Notes under the pieces: model-generated | Database searches by the model: none | Told to the model about the DNA's origin: nothing | The model's input: only the letters and a program-made list of their open reading frames with translations | Assembly (NCBI RefSeq): GCF_000196235.1 | Contig: NC_008541.1 | Coordinates: 1,054,001-1,118,000, forward strand | From: Arthrobacter sp. FB24 | GTDB lineage: Bacteria > Actinomycetota > Actinomycetes > Actinomycetales > Micrococcaceae | Reading direction: 5' to 3' | DNA: 64,000 bases | Position numbers and translations under genes: made by a program | Shown: positions 8,850 to 17,674 of the stretch, piece by piece | Numbering within the stretch: position 1 is the stretch's first letter | Layout: each line of letters starts with the position of its first letter

Positions 8850-9248
8850 TCAGGCAATTTCTTCCGTGCTGAAGTGTAGTCTCTGATCGTCGCGGACCCA
8901 CCAGCCTTGAAGGACCGCTGCTAAGCCGCTAAGAGCCTCGTGGGCGGTCCCGAGGGAACCTAGTGGGGCGAGAACGGTGACGTCCCAGCCTTTGTCTAAA
9001 AGTTCATTCACGCCCCGATAGACCTCATCCCAGTTTGGAGCGGGGGTGAGGACACATTCGACTCGCAGAGCATGGCGCACTAGGACAGCCTGGGCAATGC
9101 CTCTATGTGTTAGATCATTCAGACCCAGTTGGGCGACTACGGAGCTCCAGCTCACGAGGTCAGCCTCTTCACCAACATCTTTCCAGCGTTCACAAACCGC
9201 TAGACCAATAGTGTCCGGACGGGTGAGGAAATCATTCGGAGCTGACAT
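8850..9248 (-). CDS. Unknown small protein paired with the HAD phosphatase
   Basis: 132 residues, acidic and soluble, with no motif I recognise. The middle (LDKGWDVTVLAPLGSLG) has a strand-loop-helix look resembling small nucleotide- or phosphate-binding folds, but there is no diagnostic P-loop. It is the first gene of a two-gene unit, and the HAD phosphatase begins immediately after its stop codon. A partnership in which this protein supplies or controls the phosphatase substrate is plausible but inferred only from the tight spacing. Confidence 0.7.
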   Translation of the reverse strand: MSAPNDFLTRPDTIGLAVCERWKDVGEEADLVSWSSVVAQLGLNDLTHRGIAQAVLVRHALRVECVLTPAPNWDEVYRGVNELLDKGWDVTVLAPLGSLGTAHEALSGLAAVLQGWWVRDDQRLHFSTEEIA

Positions 9249-9871
9249 GTCTGGAGTATATAGCTGATTAGTGACACCAGACGGAGATTGGAACTCGTTT
9301 TGCAGGAAGCCCCTGTTGGGGGAGCCAGGAGGCGTTCCCCCGGCTCAGCTTGTGGTCCATGGCAGCCCCTCCGCCGATCGCTAAGAGGGGTTGGAACTTT
9401 CCTAACGCCCGTTGCTGGGACCCATTGGGCAGAACGTCCCAAATCCAAGGAAGTGGGATGGTCTCTGTAGCCTGCAGGATGAACGAAGGAGTTCACTGAG
9501 AGGACGGCTCGGGGCAGTGGCCCGGGGGTGTGGCGTGAAAGGAACAGTCACGATGCAGTTGACTACGGAGTCAGTGGCCGCAGGGCGCAGCGGGGCAGAG
9601 CCTGTTAGGCGTGGCGGTCGAGGAGTTCAGCGCGTTTGTTGACGGCCTCGACGAATTTCTGGAGGCCACTGTCGGAAGCTGGGAGTGTCCTGCCTGCGAG
9701 AAAGGACAGGTGCCCGCTGAGTTGGTGGGTGATTTGAAGTGGGTCTTCCCGGACTGTGCGGTGAGTAAGACATCAAAGGAGCGACGGAGCAGGCCCAGGG
9801 GCAGTCGAGAGTGCCCGCGAATTAGTTTCCCAACCTGGGGAGGCGTCATGTGGAAGACCACATGCTCCGGG
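9249..9871. other. Intergenic region with a decayed gene fragment
   Basis: No intact gene. On the minus strand, 9605-9772 reads as a C-terminal protein segment (ending AELLDRHA and a TAA) with no start. The adjacent minus frame at 9780-9861 (around VVFHMTPPQVGKLIRGH) looks like the preceding part shifted by a base. Together they suggest a frameshifted minus-strand gene of roughly 85 or more codons just downstream of hsdR. The plus-strand frame over the same bases contains CPAC but has no other support. Confidence 0.3.
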
Positions 9872-12800
9872 TCAAGTGCGTACCGTTGACTGCGCTTCGG
9901 TCCCGGCGATTAGCTCAGCTTGTCGGAGTATCAGCTCAATCGCCTTCTCCTCGTGATCGGGCGGGTAGTCGTACCTTGCAAGTAGCCGACGGATTTTGGA
10001 TCTCATGGCGGCCCGGACCGAATGTTTGAGGGACCAGTCGATTGTGGCGCTCCGCTGGACGGTGGAAACGAGATTGACGGCAATCTTCTTTAGCGTGTCG
10101 TCGCCCATCTGGAGGACAGCGACGTCGTTTTGCACGATGGCATCGTAAAATGCAGCCTCGGCGACAGAAAGACCGAGTCTGTTGTGACGGTCGTTCTGGT
10201 TTCGCATGTCTTTGGCGAGCTTGACGAGCTCGGCAATGATTTCTGCTGTCGTCAGTGTGCGGTTCGTATAGCGGTTAATTGCCTCGTCGAGCTGCTCGGA
10301 GAATTTTCGTGCCTGAACGATATTGGTGCGCTGGACGGTGCGGATTTGATCGTTGATCAGCCGGCGGAGGAGCCCCATCTGGAGGTTGGGCTTCTCCTTC
10401 CCGGCCAGGGTGTCGAGGAACTCGTCCGACAGGATCGACAGCTCTGGAGTTTCAATGCCGGCGAGCTTGTAGATATCAACGACCTCGTCGGCGGTGACGG
10501 CTTCGTTGACGAGTTGCCCGATCGCGGTGTCTATTTCTACGGCACCGCTGCCGGCACGCCCTGAGTCCGGATTCTGGATCTTCAGGGTCGCCGCTCGGAC
10601 ATCGGCGAACATCCGCACGTCATTACGGATCGCAGCTGCTTCATCCCGCGCCCCGCAGAGCGCAAAGGCCTTGGCTAGCGCGAGCACTTGGTCGAGGTAA
10701 CGTGCGGTGCGGTCCGGGTCGGCCATAACGAAGTCGAGAACGAGCGCGTGCTGGGCTAGGCGTGCGGCGGGCGCCAGTAGCGGCGAGGAATTGTACCTGC
10801 AACCGTGAAGGAGTCCTCGCACGATGTCGTGCTTTTCCAACATGGCGGAGACGATCTCCTCAATCGGCACGCCGGCCTGGTCACGATCGCTGGGGGAGTA
10901 CTCGGCTAGGGCCCTGCGCAGATTTGTGGCGACGCCGATGTAGTCGACGATCAGGCCGCCGGGCTTGTCGCGGAAGGTACGGTTCACCCGTGCGATGGCT
11001 TGCATCAGGCCGGCGCCCTGCATTGGTTTGTCGACGTACATAGTGTGCATCGACGGGGCGTCGAAGCCGGTAAGCCACATGTCGCGGACGATGACGATCT
11101 CGAGGGAATCGTTTGGGTCCTTTGCCCGCAGTTTAAGGTCTTTGCGGGTCTTCTTGTCGTAGATGTGCGGCTGGAAGGCCTGAGGGTCGGCCGCCGAACC
11201 GGTCATGACGACCTTGATCATGCCTGTCGTCGGGTCGTCGGTGTGCCACTCCGGCTTGAGCTTAACGATCTTGTCGTAGAGGTCGACGGCGATGCGCCGC
11301 GACATCGTGACAATCATGGCCTTGCCGAACATCTCGGTCCGGCGTTTCTCCCAGTGGTCGACGATGTCGCCTGCAATCACATCGAGACGGTCATTCGCGC
11401 CCACGACGGCTTCCAACCGTGCCCACCTGGACTTGGCGCGGGTGGCCTCGTCCTCTTCTGCGGTCTCGGTTATTTCGTCGGCGAGTTCGTCGATTGCAGC
11501 GTGCACATCAGCATCGAGGGACACCTTCGCGAGTCGGGACTCGTAGAAAATCCGGACGGTGGCACCGTCCTCAACAGCGCGCGTGAGGTCATAGATGTCG
11601 ATGTAGTCACCGAACACGGAGCGAGTTGACTTGTCGTTCGACTCGATGGGTGTGCCCGTGAACCCGAGATAGGTGGCGTTCGGGAGGGCGTCGCGCATGT
11701 GCTTCGCGAGCCCAGACTTCAACTGCCCGGTGCGCTCGTCAAGGGACTCGGTGAAGCCGTATTGGGATCGGTGAGCCTCGTCGGCGACAACGACGACGTT
11801 GCGGCGGTCGGTCAGTACCGGGTTGGTGTCGCCACCAGCCTCGGGGGCGAACTTCTGCACGGTGGTGAAGATGATGCCGCCGGACGCGCGGCGGAGCAGG
11901 CTGCGAAGGTCTGCTCTGGAGTCAGCTTGGACGGGCTTCTCAGGCAGGATCTCGGCTGGTGCAAACACCTCGCCGAAGAGCTGGTCGTCGAGGTCGTTGC
12001 GGTCGGTGATGAACAACAACGTCGGGTTGCCCATCCGAATGTCGCGCATGATCTTCGCCGCGTAGAGCAACATCTCGATCGACTTGCCACTCCCTTGGGT
12101 GTGCCACACGACGCCGCCGCGGCGGTCGCCATCGGGACCTGCTGCCTCGATGGTCGACTCGACCGCGGCATTGACGGCCCAGTACTGGTGGTATTTCGCG
12201 ACGCGCTTCACGAGCCCCTTGGACTCGTCGCTGAAGACGATGAAGTTCTGCAGAATGTCGAGGAAGCGCTTCTGGTCGAAGACGCCCTTGATCAACACCT
12301 CGACTGCGGGCAGATTCATCACGACCTCGCGTCCGTCGATCGTTTTCCACGGCGCATAGTGCTCGAAGCCGCCCGTGAATGACGACATGGCGGCGCTGAC
12401 GCCATCGCTGACGACCGTCACCGCGTTCGGAGTGAACAGGGATGGAATGTCATGGCGGTAGGTCTGGATTTGGTTCCAGGCTCCCTTGAGCGTCGCGTGC
12501 TCGTCGGCCAGGTTCTTCAGCTCCAGCAGGCCAAGCGGCATGCCGTTCAAGAAGAGCACGACGTCCGGACGTCGGTTCTTGCCGTTCTCGATGATTGTGA
12601 ACTGGTTGACGGCGAGCCAGTCGTTGCCTGCCGGGTCCTCGAAGTCGATGAGGCGGACACGAGTCGTCCGTACAGAGCCTTCGGCGTCGCGGTGTTCGAC
12701 CGGAACGCCCTCGGTCAGGAGTTCGTGGACGCGAAGGTTCTCCGCAACTGGGTTCTGTGATTCCGCCCGGCCGAGGCGCTTGATCGCCTCATCAATGAGA

Positions 12801-12994
12801 GCCGCATCAAGGCCACGGTTGATCTGAACCGCCGCCGCGCGCAAGCGGCTCAACAGGTATACCTGCTCGTAAGACGAACGCTCAGCCGCAGCCGCTTCGG
12901 GCGCGATGTCTGGGCCGAAGGCCGTCGTGTAGCCGAGTTCGCGCAGATACTGAAGCACCGCCAGCTCTACCGTTGACTCGTTCAGGTCGCTCAT
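9872..12994 (-). CDS. hsdR: Type I restriction enzyme, R (motor/nuclease) subunit
   Basis: 1040 residues, normal for HsdR. The N-terminal nuclease domain has RPDVV (D144), LLELK (E158, K160) and QIQTYR (175-180), the PD-(D/E)XK plus Q-motif signature. The helicase core follows with Walker A HTQGSGKS (298-305), DEAH (405-408), and later superfamily-2 motifs including FTGTPIE and a [11 protein letters not shown] segment. It translocates DNA using ATP and cleaves unmodified DNA at a distance when assembled with HsdM and HsdS. Its ATG overlaps the hsdS stop by 4 bases, so translation is coupled. No frameshift is seen, so the subunit looks intact. Confidence 0.97.
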   Translation of the reverse strand: MSDLNESTVELAVLQYLRELGYTTAFGPDIAPEAAAAERSSYEQVYLLSRLRAAAVQINRGLDAALIDEAIKRLGRAESQNPVAENLRVHELLTEGVPVEHRDAEGSVRTTRVRLIDFEDPAGNDWLAVNQFTIIENGKNRRPDVVLFLNGMPLGLLELKNLADEHATLKGAWNQIQTYRHDIPSLFTPNAVTVVSDGVSAAMSSFTGGFEHYAPWKTIDGREVVMNLPAVEVLIKGVFDQKRFLDILQNFIVFSDESKGLVKRVAKYHQYWAVNAAVESTIEAAGPDGDRRGGVVWHTQGSGKSIEMLLYAAKIMRDIRMGNPTLLFITDRNDLDDQLFGEVFAPAEILPEKPVQADSRADLRSLLRRASGGIIFTTVQKFAPEAGGDTNPVLTDRRNVVVVADEAHRSQYGFTESLDERTGQLKSGLAKHMRDALPNATYLGFTGTPIESNDKSTRSVFGDYIDIYDLTRAVEDGATVRIFYESRLAKVSLDADVHAAIDELADEITETAEEDEATRAKSRWARLEAVVGANDRLDVIAGDIVDHWEKRRTEMFGKAMIVTMSRRIAVDLYDKIVKLKPEWHTDDPTTGMIKVVMTGSAADPQAFQPHIYDKKTRKDLKLRAKDPNDSLEIVIVRDMWLTGFDAPSMHTMYVDKPMQGAGLMQAIARVNRTFRDKPGGLIVDYIGVATNLRRALAEYSPSDRDQAGVPIEEIVSAMLEKHDIVRGLLHGCRYNSSPLLAPAARLAQHALVLDFVMADPDRTARYLDQVLALAKAFALCGARDEAAAIRNDVRMFADVRAATLKIQNPDSGRAGSGAVEIDTAIGQLVNEAVTADEVVDIYKLAGIETPELSILSDEFLDTLAGKEKPNLQMGLLRRLINDQIRTVQRTNIVQARKFSEQLDEAINRYTNRTLTTAEIIAELVKLAKDMRNQNDRHNRLGLSVAEAAFYDAIVQNDVAVLQMGDDTLKKIAVNLVSTVQRSATIDWSLKHSVRAAMRSKIRRLLARYDYPPDHEEKAIELILRQAELIAGTEAQSTVRT

Positions 12995-14229
12995 GCGAAG
13001 GAGTCGATAGTCAACTCAGCCTCCGGCACGCGGATACGGCCCGTGAGCAGCTCGGGAAGAAGAACATTACGGAGCGCCGCTAGCCGGCCGCTTTCCGTTC
13101 CGAGGCGAAGCATCGAGGCAAGCACGGGACTGAGCCTGTCATTGAGCACCTCAACGTCTGTCTCGGTAAGGATTGGCAGAGGCAAGTCTCGGAAGTTGGA
13201 GCTGTTGAGGCCGGGGATAGCAACACCAGTTCCACGCTTGCGCATTTCCTGATCCATCCACGGTGACCGCAGCAACCAGTAAAGAAGCGCTTGTGAGATC
13301 CCATCGGAGGACCTGACCCGGTAAACATGCTCATTGATCGCCGCCTCTTCGACGGGGAAGCCGTAGCCGAAGGCACTCACATGGGGGATGAAATTTCCTG
13401 GCCTACCGCCATCTTTATAGACAAGGACATCCTCTTCCTCGAGATGACCCCGCTTCATCCTCGCCGCGAATTCTTCAGGTATATGTTTGAAGACGTTGGT
13501 TGTACAGACACCTGCTGATTGGATGCTCTCGGCACCGAGACTCACGACACCAGAGCCACTGGGAGCAGCGCCTCCCTTCGGACGCGAACCGGTCTCGAGA
13601 ACTCTTAGAACGTCCCCAAGTCGGCGACCTCGCTCGTACTCAGGAAACCCATACGCGTCCAGGTGGAGGCGTTGCTCGACAATCGCTGCGCCCAGTTCTT
13701 CCAAAAGATCGATCTTGCGCCGATTGGAATCGATCATGTCGTCAAGCGCGCTGAGCGTTGTCGCGATGGCACCCTGAGTAGCGACCGGAGGCAGCGGGAA
13801 GTACTGGGCACCGAAGGCATCCCTTGTGAGAGATGGGTTGGAGGTCCCGTGCTTCAGGTGGTTCAGCCCGACATGTTTGATCAAGTAATAGGCGAATTTC
13901 AGATCGACATCGTCGCGTGGCGAAAGCGAGTACGCCGTATCGATCACCCAGTAGTCGTTGTCAGTCCAGTGCACGCCAAGATGACCGGCCCCCTTTCGGC
14001 CAAGAATCAATCCCGGTCCGCGAAAGAGCGGGCTGTCATGGCTACCTGTCTGCCCGTTCGTGCCATAGACCGGAACAGAGCCCGGGCGGCGGCCAGACGC
14101 GACCAGCGCTTTACCGTATCGCAACTCGAAGAGCTCGCTTGACCGGACCAGCGGCCAATGCACCATCTCAATTGAGCCGAGGCCAGGAGCCAGGGCACCG
14201 CCAACGAGGCCCTGTCTGCTAGTCGGCAT
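12991..14229 (-). CDS. hsdS: Type I restriction enzyme, S (specificity) subunit
   Basis: About 412 residues from the ATG at 14229, which overlaps the end of hsdM by 11 bases; the open frame extends further upstream inside hsdM, which is unlikely to be used. Two target-recognition domains can be seen. The first contains YGTNGQTG and ends with [19 protein letters not shown]; the second contains [11 protein letters not shown] and ends with a similar conserved helix. This is the standard TRD-helix-TRD-helix design, giving a bipartite recognition sequence that cannot be predicted here. Only one S gene is present, with no invertase or spare half-genes nearby, so phase-variable switching is not evident. 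Confidence 0.95.
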   Translation of the reverse strand: MPTSRQGLVGGALAPGLGSIEMVHWPLVRSSELFELRYGKALVASGRRPGSVPVYGTNGQTGSHDSPLFRGPGLILGRKGAGHLGVHWTDNDYWVIDTAYSLSPRDDVDLKFAYYLIKHVGLNHLKHGTSNPSLTRDAFGAQYFPLPPVATQGAIATTLSALDDMIDSNRRKIDLLEELGAAIVEQRLHLDAYGFPEYERGRRLGDVLRVLETGSRPKGGAAPSGSGVVSLGAESIQSAGVCTTNVFKHIPEEFAARMKRGHLEEEDVLVYKDGGRPGNFIPHVSAFGYGFPVEEAAINEHVYRVRSSDGISQALLYWLLRSPWMDQEMRKRGTGVAIPGLNSSNFRDLPLPILTETDVEVLNDRLSPVLASMLRLGTESGRLAALRNVLLPELLTGRIRVPEAELTIDSFA

Positions 14230-15802
14230 TGAGGCCGCCGAGTCGTTCACGCACCACTTCTTCAAGCTTCCGCCCGCGCTCGAACTCCGCATACAGCTCC
14301 CCGGTCAATCGGGCGATTTTGTCTTCAACCGGCTCCCAATCAGCCTCAGCTTCCTTCGTACCGACATACCGCCCAGGCGTCAGCACGAAGTCATGTTGTC
14401 TGATCTCCTCGAGAGTCGCGGCCACCACGAATCCGGGCACGTCTTCGTAGCCGCCGTCGTGGTTGCGCCAGGCGTGGTACGCCCCGGCGATCTTGGCGAT
14501 GTCCCGGTCATCGTCGAGCACCCGCAGGCGCCGGTTCTCCATGCGACCGAGCTTGCTGGCGTCAATGAACAGCACTTCGCCCTGCCGTGCGCGGTGCCCG
14601 TTGCCGTGGCGTTCCTTCGAGATGAACCACAGGCTGACCGGGATGCCGGTGTTGAAGAAGAGCTTGTCTGGCATCGCGACGATGCAGTCGACGAGATCGG
14701 CCTCGACCAGCTTGCGACGGATCTCGCCCTCGCCGCTGCTCTTAGAGGACAGTGATCCGTTCGATAGAACGAACCCGGCCGTGCCCTTTGGACTTAGATG
14801 GTGTAGAAAGTGCTGGACCCAGGCGAAGTTCGCGTTGCCTTCGGGTGGGGTACCGTACTTCCAACGGGGGTCGTCGGCGAGTTTCGCGTTCCACCAGTTA
14901 GAAACGTTGAACGGCGGGTTTGCGATGATGAAGTCAGCCCGGAGATCGCGGTGGAGGTCCTGGGTGAAGGAATCGGCTGATCGGTCCCCGAGGTCAGCCT
15001 CGATGCCTCGCAGCGCGAGGTTCATCTTGGCTAGCTTCCAAGTGGTGTCGGTGAACTCCTGGCCGTAGACCGAGATGTCGGTCCGTTCACCGCCGTGGGC
15101 CGTCACGAACTCCGCTGACTGGACGAACATGCCGCCTGATCCACAGGCGGGGTCGTAGACGCGGCCGTGGAACGGTTCGAGCATCTCGACGAGGGTTTTT
15201 ACCACACTGCGGGGCGTGTAGAAAGCCCCAGCGTCCTTGCCGGTCTCCTTACCTGCAAACTGGCCGAGGAAGTATTCGTAGACACGGCCCAACACATCAT
15301 CAGAGCCATGGTCGTCGCTCTCGGTGAATCCGATCGAGCCGATCAAGTCGACGAGCTGACCGAGACGACTCTTGTCGAGGCCCTCGCGCCCGTAGTTGCG
15401 CGGAAGCACGCCCCGGATGATCGGGTTCTCCTTCTCGATCAGGTCCATCGCCTGGTCAAGTTGCTGCCCGATTTTGGGTAGCTTGGCGTTGTCCTGCAAA
15501 TATCCCCAGCGTGCCAGTTCGGGCACCCAGAAGACGTTGTGGCTGGCGTACTCGTCGCGGTCCTCAAGGAATTCCGAGCGGCGTGCTTCGTTGGGGATGT
15601 ATTCCTCTGAGTTCGGATCGCTCAGGCTGGTTTCGATCGCGCGTCGGCGTTCCTCGAAGCGGTCGGAGATGTATTTGAGGAAGACGAGACCGAGGACAAC
15701 GTGCTTGTACTCGGAGGGTTCCTGGTTTCCCCGGAGGGCGTCTGCGGTATCCCACAGTCGCTGTTCGAGCGTCTTGACTTTTATCTTTGCAAGACGCGCC
15801 AT
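14219..15802 (-). CDS. hsdM: Type I restriction enzyme, M (N6-adenine methylase) subunit
   Basis: I chose the ATG at 15802, preceded by GGAG seven bases upstream, giving 527 residues. The N-terminal helical HsdM domain (LWDTADALRG... VLGLVFLKYISD) is followed by the methylase domain. AdoMet-binding motif I is DPACGSGG (about 217-224) and catalytic motif IV is NPPF (about 295-298), typical of N6-adenine methylases. With HsdS it forms the M2S1 methyltransferase that protects host DNA. First gene of the hsdM-hsdS-hsdR operon; all junctions overlap. A promoter should lie in 15803-16050, but I cannot identify it. Confidence 0.96.
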   Translation of the reverse strand: MARLAKIKVKTLEQRLWDTADALRGNQEPSEYKHVVLGLVFLKYISDRFEERRRAIETSLSDPNSEEYIPNEARRSEFLEDRDEYASHNVFWVPELARWGYLQDNAKLPKIGQQLDQAMDLIEKENPIIRGVLPRNYGREGLDKSRLGQLVDLIGSIGFTESDDHGSDDVLGRVYEYFLGQFAGKETGKDAGAFYTPRSVVKTLVEMLEPFHGRVYDPACGSGGMFVQSAEFVTAHGGERTDISVYGQEFTDTTWKLAKMNLALRGIEADLGDRSADSFTQDLHRDLRADFIIANPPFNVSNWWNAKLADDPRWKYGTPPEGNANFAWVQHFLHHLSPKGTAGFVLSNGSLSSKSSGEGEIRRKLVEADLVDCIVAMPDKLFFNTGIPVSLWFISKERHGNGHRARQGEVLFIDASKLGRMENRRLRVLDDDRDIAKIAGAYHAWRNHDGGYEDVPGFVVAATLEEIRQHDFVLTPGRYVGTKEAEADWEPVEDKIARLTGELYAEFERGRKLEEVVRERLGGLNAD

Positions 15803-16058
15803 CAGAGGTCTCCGCCGCAAGACCTAGCACGTGTAGCAGAACGCTGATGTCCGCTTCCCAAAAAAACCTCCGGTACCTAAAGCAATCAAACACGGTGCTT
15901 GAAGGGCGTACGGCTAACTGAACGAGCCGCTGGCGCGATCTTCAGGATGCCACAAGCATCCCGCGCCTAACGACCCAGACTGGCGCTATGCCCGACAATT
16001 CGTATACGCAACTGCTGGTCAAAGCGACGGCGTAGGCGCCTCGACGATCCAGGAGGCT

Positions 16059-16230
16059 TTATTCGTTGCCTTGGGCGCACCCGTCAGTACGGATAACGAT
16101 CTGCTTCGTTCCGTCCGGGTGGCACCCACTAGTGCCGCTCTAGCTTTTCGTAGGTGTTGGCCTGGACTGTGAAGTGTTTGGTGATGCCCTCGGACATCTG
16201 AATGGTTCCGGTGATTTCCACAGAATTTTC
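16059..16230 (-). pseudogene. Frameshifted copy of the small protein encoded at 16774
   Basis: The minus strand reads NSVEITGTIQMSEG and on to EKLERH, then meets a TAG. A different frame continues with HPDGTKQIVIRTDG and stops at 16059. The intact gene at 16774 has KITGTIED... and PEGHKLIAIRTN at the matching positions. This is therefore a paralogue broken by a frameshift and stop near 16120. Confidence 0.55.
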
Positions 16231-16471
16231 CTATTTGGCCAGCCAGCCTCCTCCAGGCAGTTGTGCGACGAAAGCCCTCCAATGCGCAATGCAGCTGCTG
16301 TGCATGATGGATACAATCAACAGGCCGTGCCCCATTCATATTGCGGGCCGGCGTAACCATCCAGACAGTGAAGTAATTGTGCGGGATCTGGAGTTCCATC
16401 GCACGCCGGAACAGGGCTGCGGGCGAGTCCCGCCGCAGTCCGGCTCCGGCCGACGACCTAGTAGCGGTCAT
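16231..16471 (-). pseudogene. Remnant of a small protein with HNYFTVWMVTP motif (copy A)
   Basis: From the ATG at 16471 the minus strand encodes a basic leader, PAALFRRAMELQIP, then HNYFTVWMVTPARN and RPVD. The style recalls the toxin-binding C-terminal region of Xre/MbcA/ParS-type antitoxins, though this is a weak resemblance. The frame then runs on without a proper end through the next gene's region, so it is probably damaged. A second copy with the same core lies at 16977-17135. Confidence 0.4.
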
Positions 16472-16634
16472 CGAGGCCTTCCAGCGCCGCGTCCAGCAGC
16501 TCCGCCGTGCTGTTCCCGGTTACCCTGGCCAACTCATCGAGAGTGACGAACTGGGCGCGGGCCAGGGCGATGATGAGCTCTGCCAGGTATGAAGGCCCGT
16601 TGCGCTGCACAAGGTCAAGTAGGACCGCATGCAT
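16458..16634 (-). CDS. Small helical protein upstream of copy A
   Basis: 58 residues from the ATG at 16634 (MHAVLLDLVQRNG...) to a TAG at 16458-16460; the frame may extend further upstream to include an acidic leader. It contains an ARVTGNSTAELL segment that could be a helix-turn-helix-like turn. Its end overlaps the start of the HNYF-motif frame at 16471 in an ATGA-like arrangement, so the two were once a translationally coupled pair. Family not recognised. Confidence 0.4.
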   Translation of the reverse strand: MHAVLLDLVQRNGPSYLAELIIALARAQFVTLDELARVTGNSTAELLDAALEGLDDRY

Positions 16635-16773
16635 GCGGCCGGTCAGTTCGTTGGAGCCTTCGGATTCCTCAGCCGCGACCGGGTCAGCGTCAGAGCGGCA
16701 AGCAGTGGATTGTCGTAGATGAGTCCCGTGGCCTAACGCTACGCGTCCGCCGGCATGAGGAATGGGACGCCTG

Positions 16774-16941
16774 CTAGTTGGTCCGGATCGCGATCAGCTT
16801 GTGCCCCTCCGGTACCTTAGCGTCCAGTGCCTGCCGCGCCTGGTCGTAGGTGGCGCCTTCGGCGTCTATGCGCTCGTGCGCGCCGGAGGGGTCTTCGATG
16901 GTGCCCGTAATCTTCACTGGATCATCATATTTCCGGTCCAT
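16774..16941 (-). CDS. Small conserved-looking protein of unknown function
   Basis: About 55 residues from the ATG at 16941 (MDRKYDDPVKITGTIED). The open frame also has an ATG at 16980, but the copy at 16059-16230 supports the later start. The protein is a beta-alpha-beta-like unit ending in PEGHKLIAIRTN and is soluble. It lies directly downstream of the HNYF-motif copy B, repeating the gene order of the damaged copy at 16059-16471. I infer a two- or three-gene module that was duplicated in tandem; its role is unknown. Confidence 0.5.
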   Translation of the reverse strand: MDRKYDDPVKITGTIEDPSGAHERIDAEGATYDQARQALDAKVPEGHKLIAIRTN

Positions 16942-16976
16942 CACCTGTCGGTGATGGATTCCAGGAACGGGTCCGG

Positions 16977-17135
16977 TCAAAGGTTTCGGGCCAACCGTGC
17001 ACCGAAGGCATCCAGGGCATGCAGCAAAGGGGCGGTCCTGTTCCTGAGGAGGTCAACGGGGCGGCCTCCTCCCAGATCCCTGGACGGAGTCACCATCCAG
17101 ACGGTGAAGTAGTTGTGCGGGACGTTCAGTTCCAT
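16977..17135 (-). pseudogene. Remnant of a small protein with HNYFTVWMVTP motif (copy B)
   Basis: From the ATG at 17135 the frame reads MELNVPHNYFTVWMVTP and on through RPVDLL to a stop at 16977. Upstream the matching residues of copy A (PAALFRRA) appear as VVGLFQR in another frame, so a base has been lost just before the ATG and the protein's N-terminus is cut off. The RPVDLL tail supports a distant MbcA/ParS-antitoxin-like assignment, at low certainty. Confidence 0.45.
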
Positions 17136-17317
17136 GGCGCTGGAACAGCCCGACGACGGTCGGGTGGAGATGACCGCCGGGGAGGAACTGGAATCCGGGG
17201 CAGAAGGTGCCGTCGTCGATGAAGACTTATCCGGACTACTGGGTTTGGAGACCCCCGACCTCCTCCGGCTTGCCGGGCGGTCCCTCGTCCAGGGTGTCTA
17301 CTTACGTCACACCTGGG

Positions 17318-17674
17318 CTAATCCATCTTCGCTAGCCCCGATAATATTTCCGCTTGGCTTTGAGGGAGTCGGAGTCTTGGCGAGAAATCGACCTTCCAGC
17401 TATCGAGCTCGAAGATGTCATCTTCCTTATCCAGGTTGAGGCAGAGCATCACCGGGAAGCCGTCTTCATCCTTGAACCAGCCCTCCGAAAGTGTCCGGCC
17501 AAACATGCGGTCTGGCTTTGTGGTTTCGAATAGGAGGCTGCCCATGCCTCCGTCGTCCATGTCGGAGACACGAAGCGATTCGACGTTGATTGCCTTCCAC
17601 CTCGGCTCGTATGCGTGATCGAGCAACGTCCGCATTATCAGGATTTCGCCCGGAAGGAGTGGTCGGCTGGTCAT
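17318..17674 (-). CDS. Small unknown protein (DUF6984-like), last gene of the recombinase operon
   Basis: 118 residues; the ATG overlaps the stop of the large recombinase by 4 bases, so translation is coupled. The N-terminus (PLLPGEILIMRTLL) and the motif MDDGGMGSLLFET recall the DUF6984 family, which I know only as a domain of unknown function. It is acidic, soluble and has no catalytic motif I can name. The coupling suggests it travels with the recombinases rather than belonging to the surrounding genome. Confidence 0.6.
   Translation of the reverse strand: MTSRPLLPGEILIMRTLLDHAYEPRWKAINVESLRVSDMDDGGMGSLLFETTKPDRMFGRTLSEGWFKDEDGFPVMLCLNLDKEDDIFELDSWKVDFSPRLRLPQSQAEILSGLAKMD

Noticed and set aside
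9611..9889. Plus-strand 92-codon frame containing CPAC, considered as a small zinc-ribbon protein
   Set aside because: No second CxxC, no good ribosome-binding site, and the minus strand over the same bases reads more like a decayed gene.
14230..14292. Upstream start of hsdS at 14292
   Set aside because: It would add 21 residues encoded inside hsdM with no family likeness; the ATG at 14229 gives the usual overlap.
9872..15802. Type I restriction operon as a phase-variable or anti-phage novelty
   Set aside because: hsdM, hsdS and hsdR look complete and ordinary, with no spare S half-genes, recombinase or simple repeats in the coding regions.
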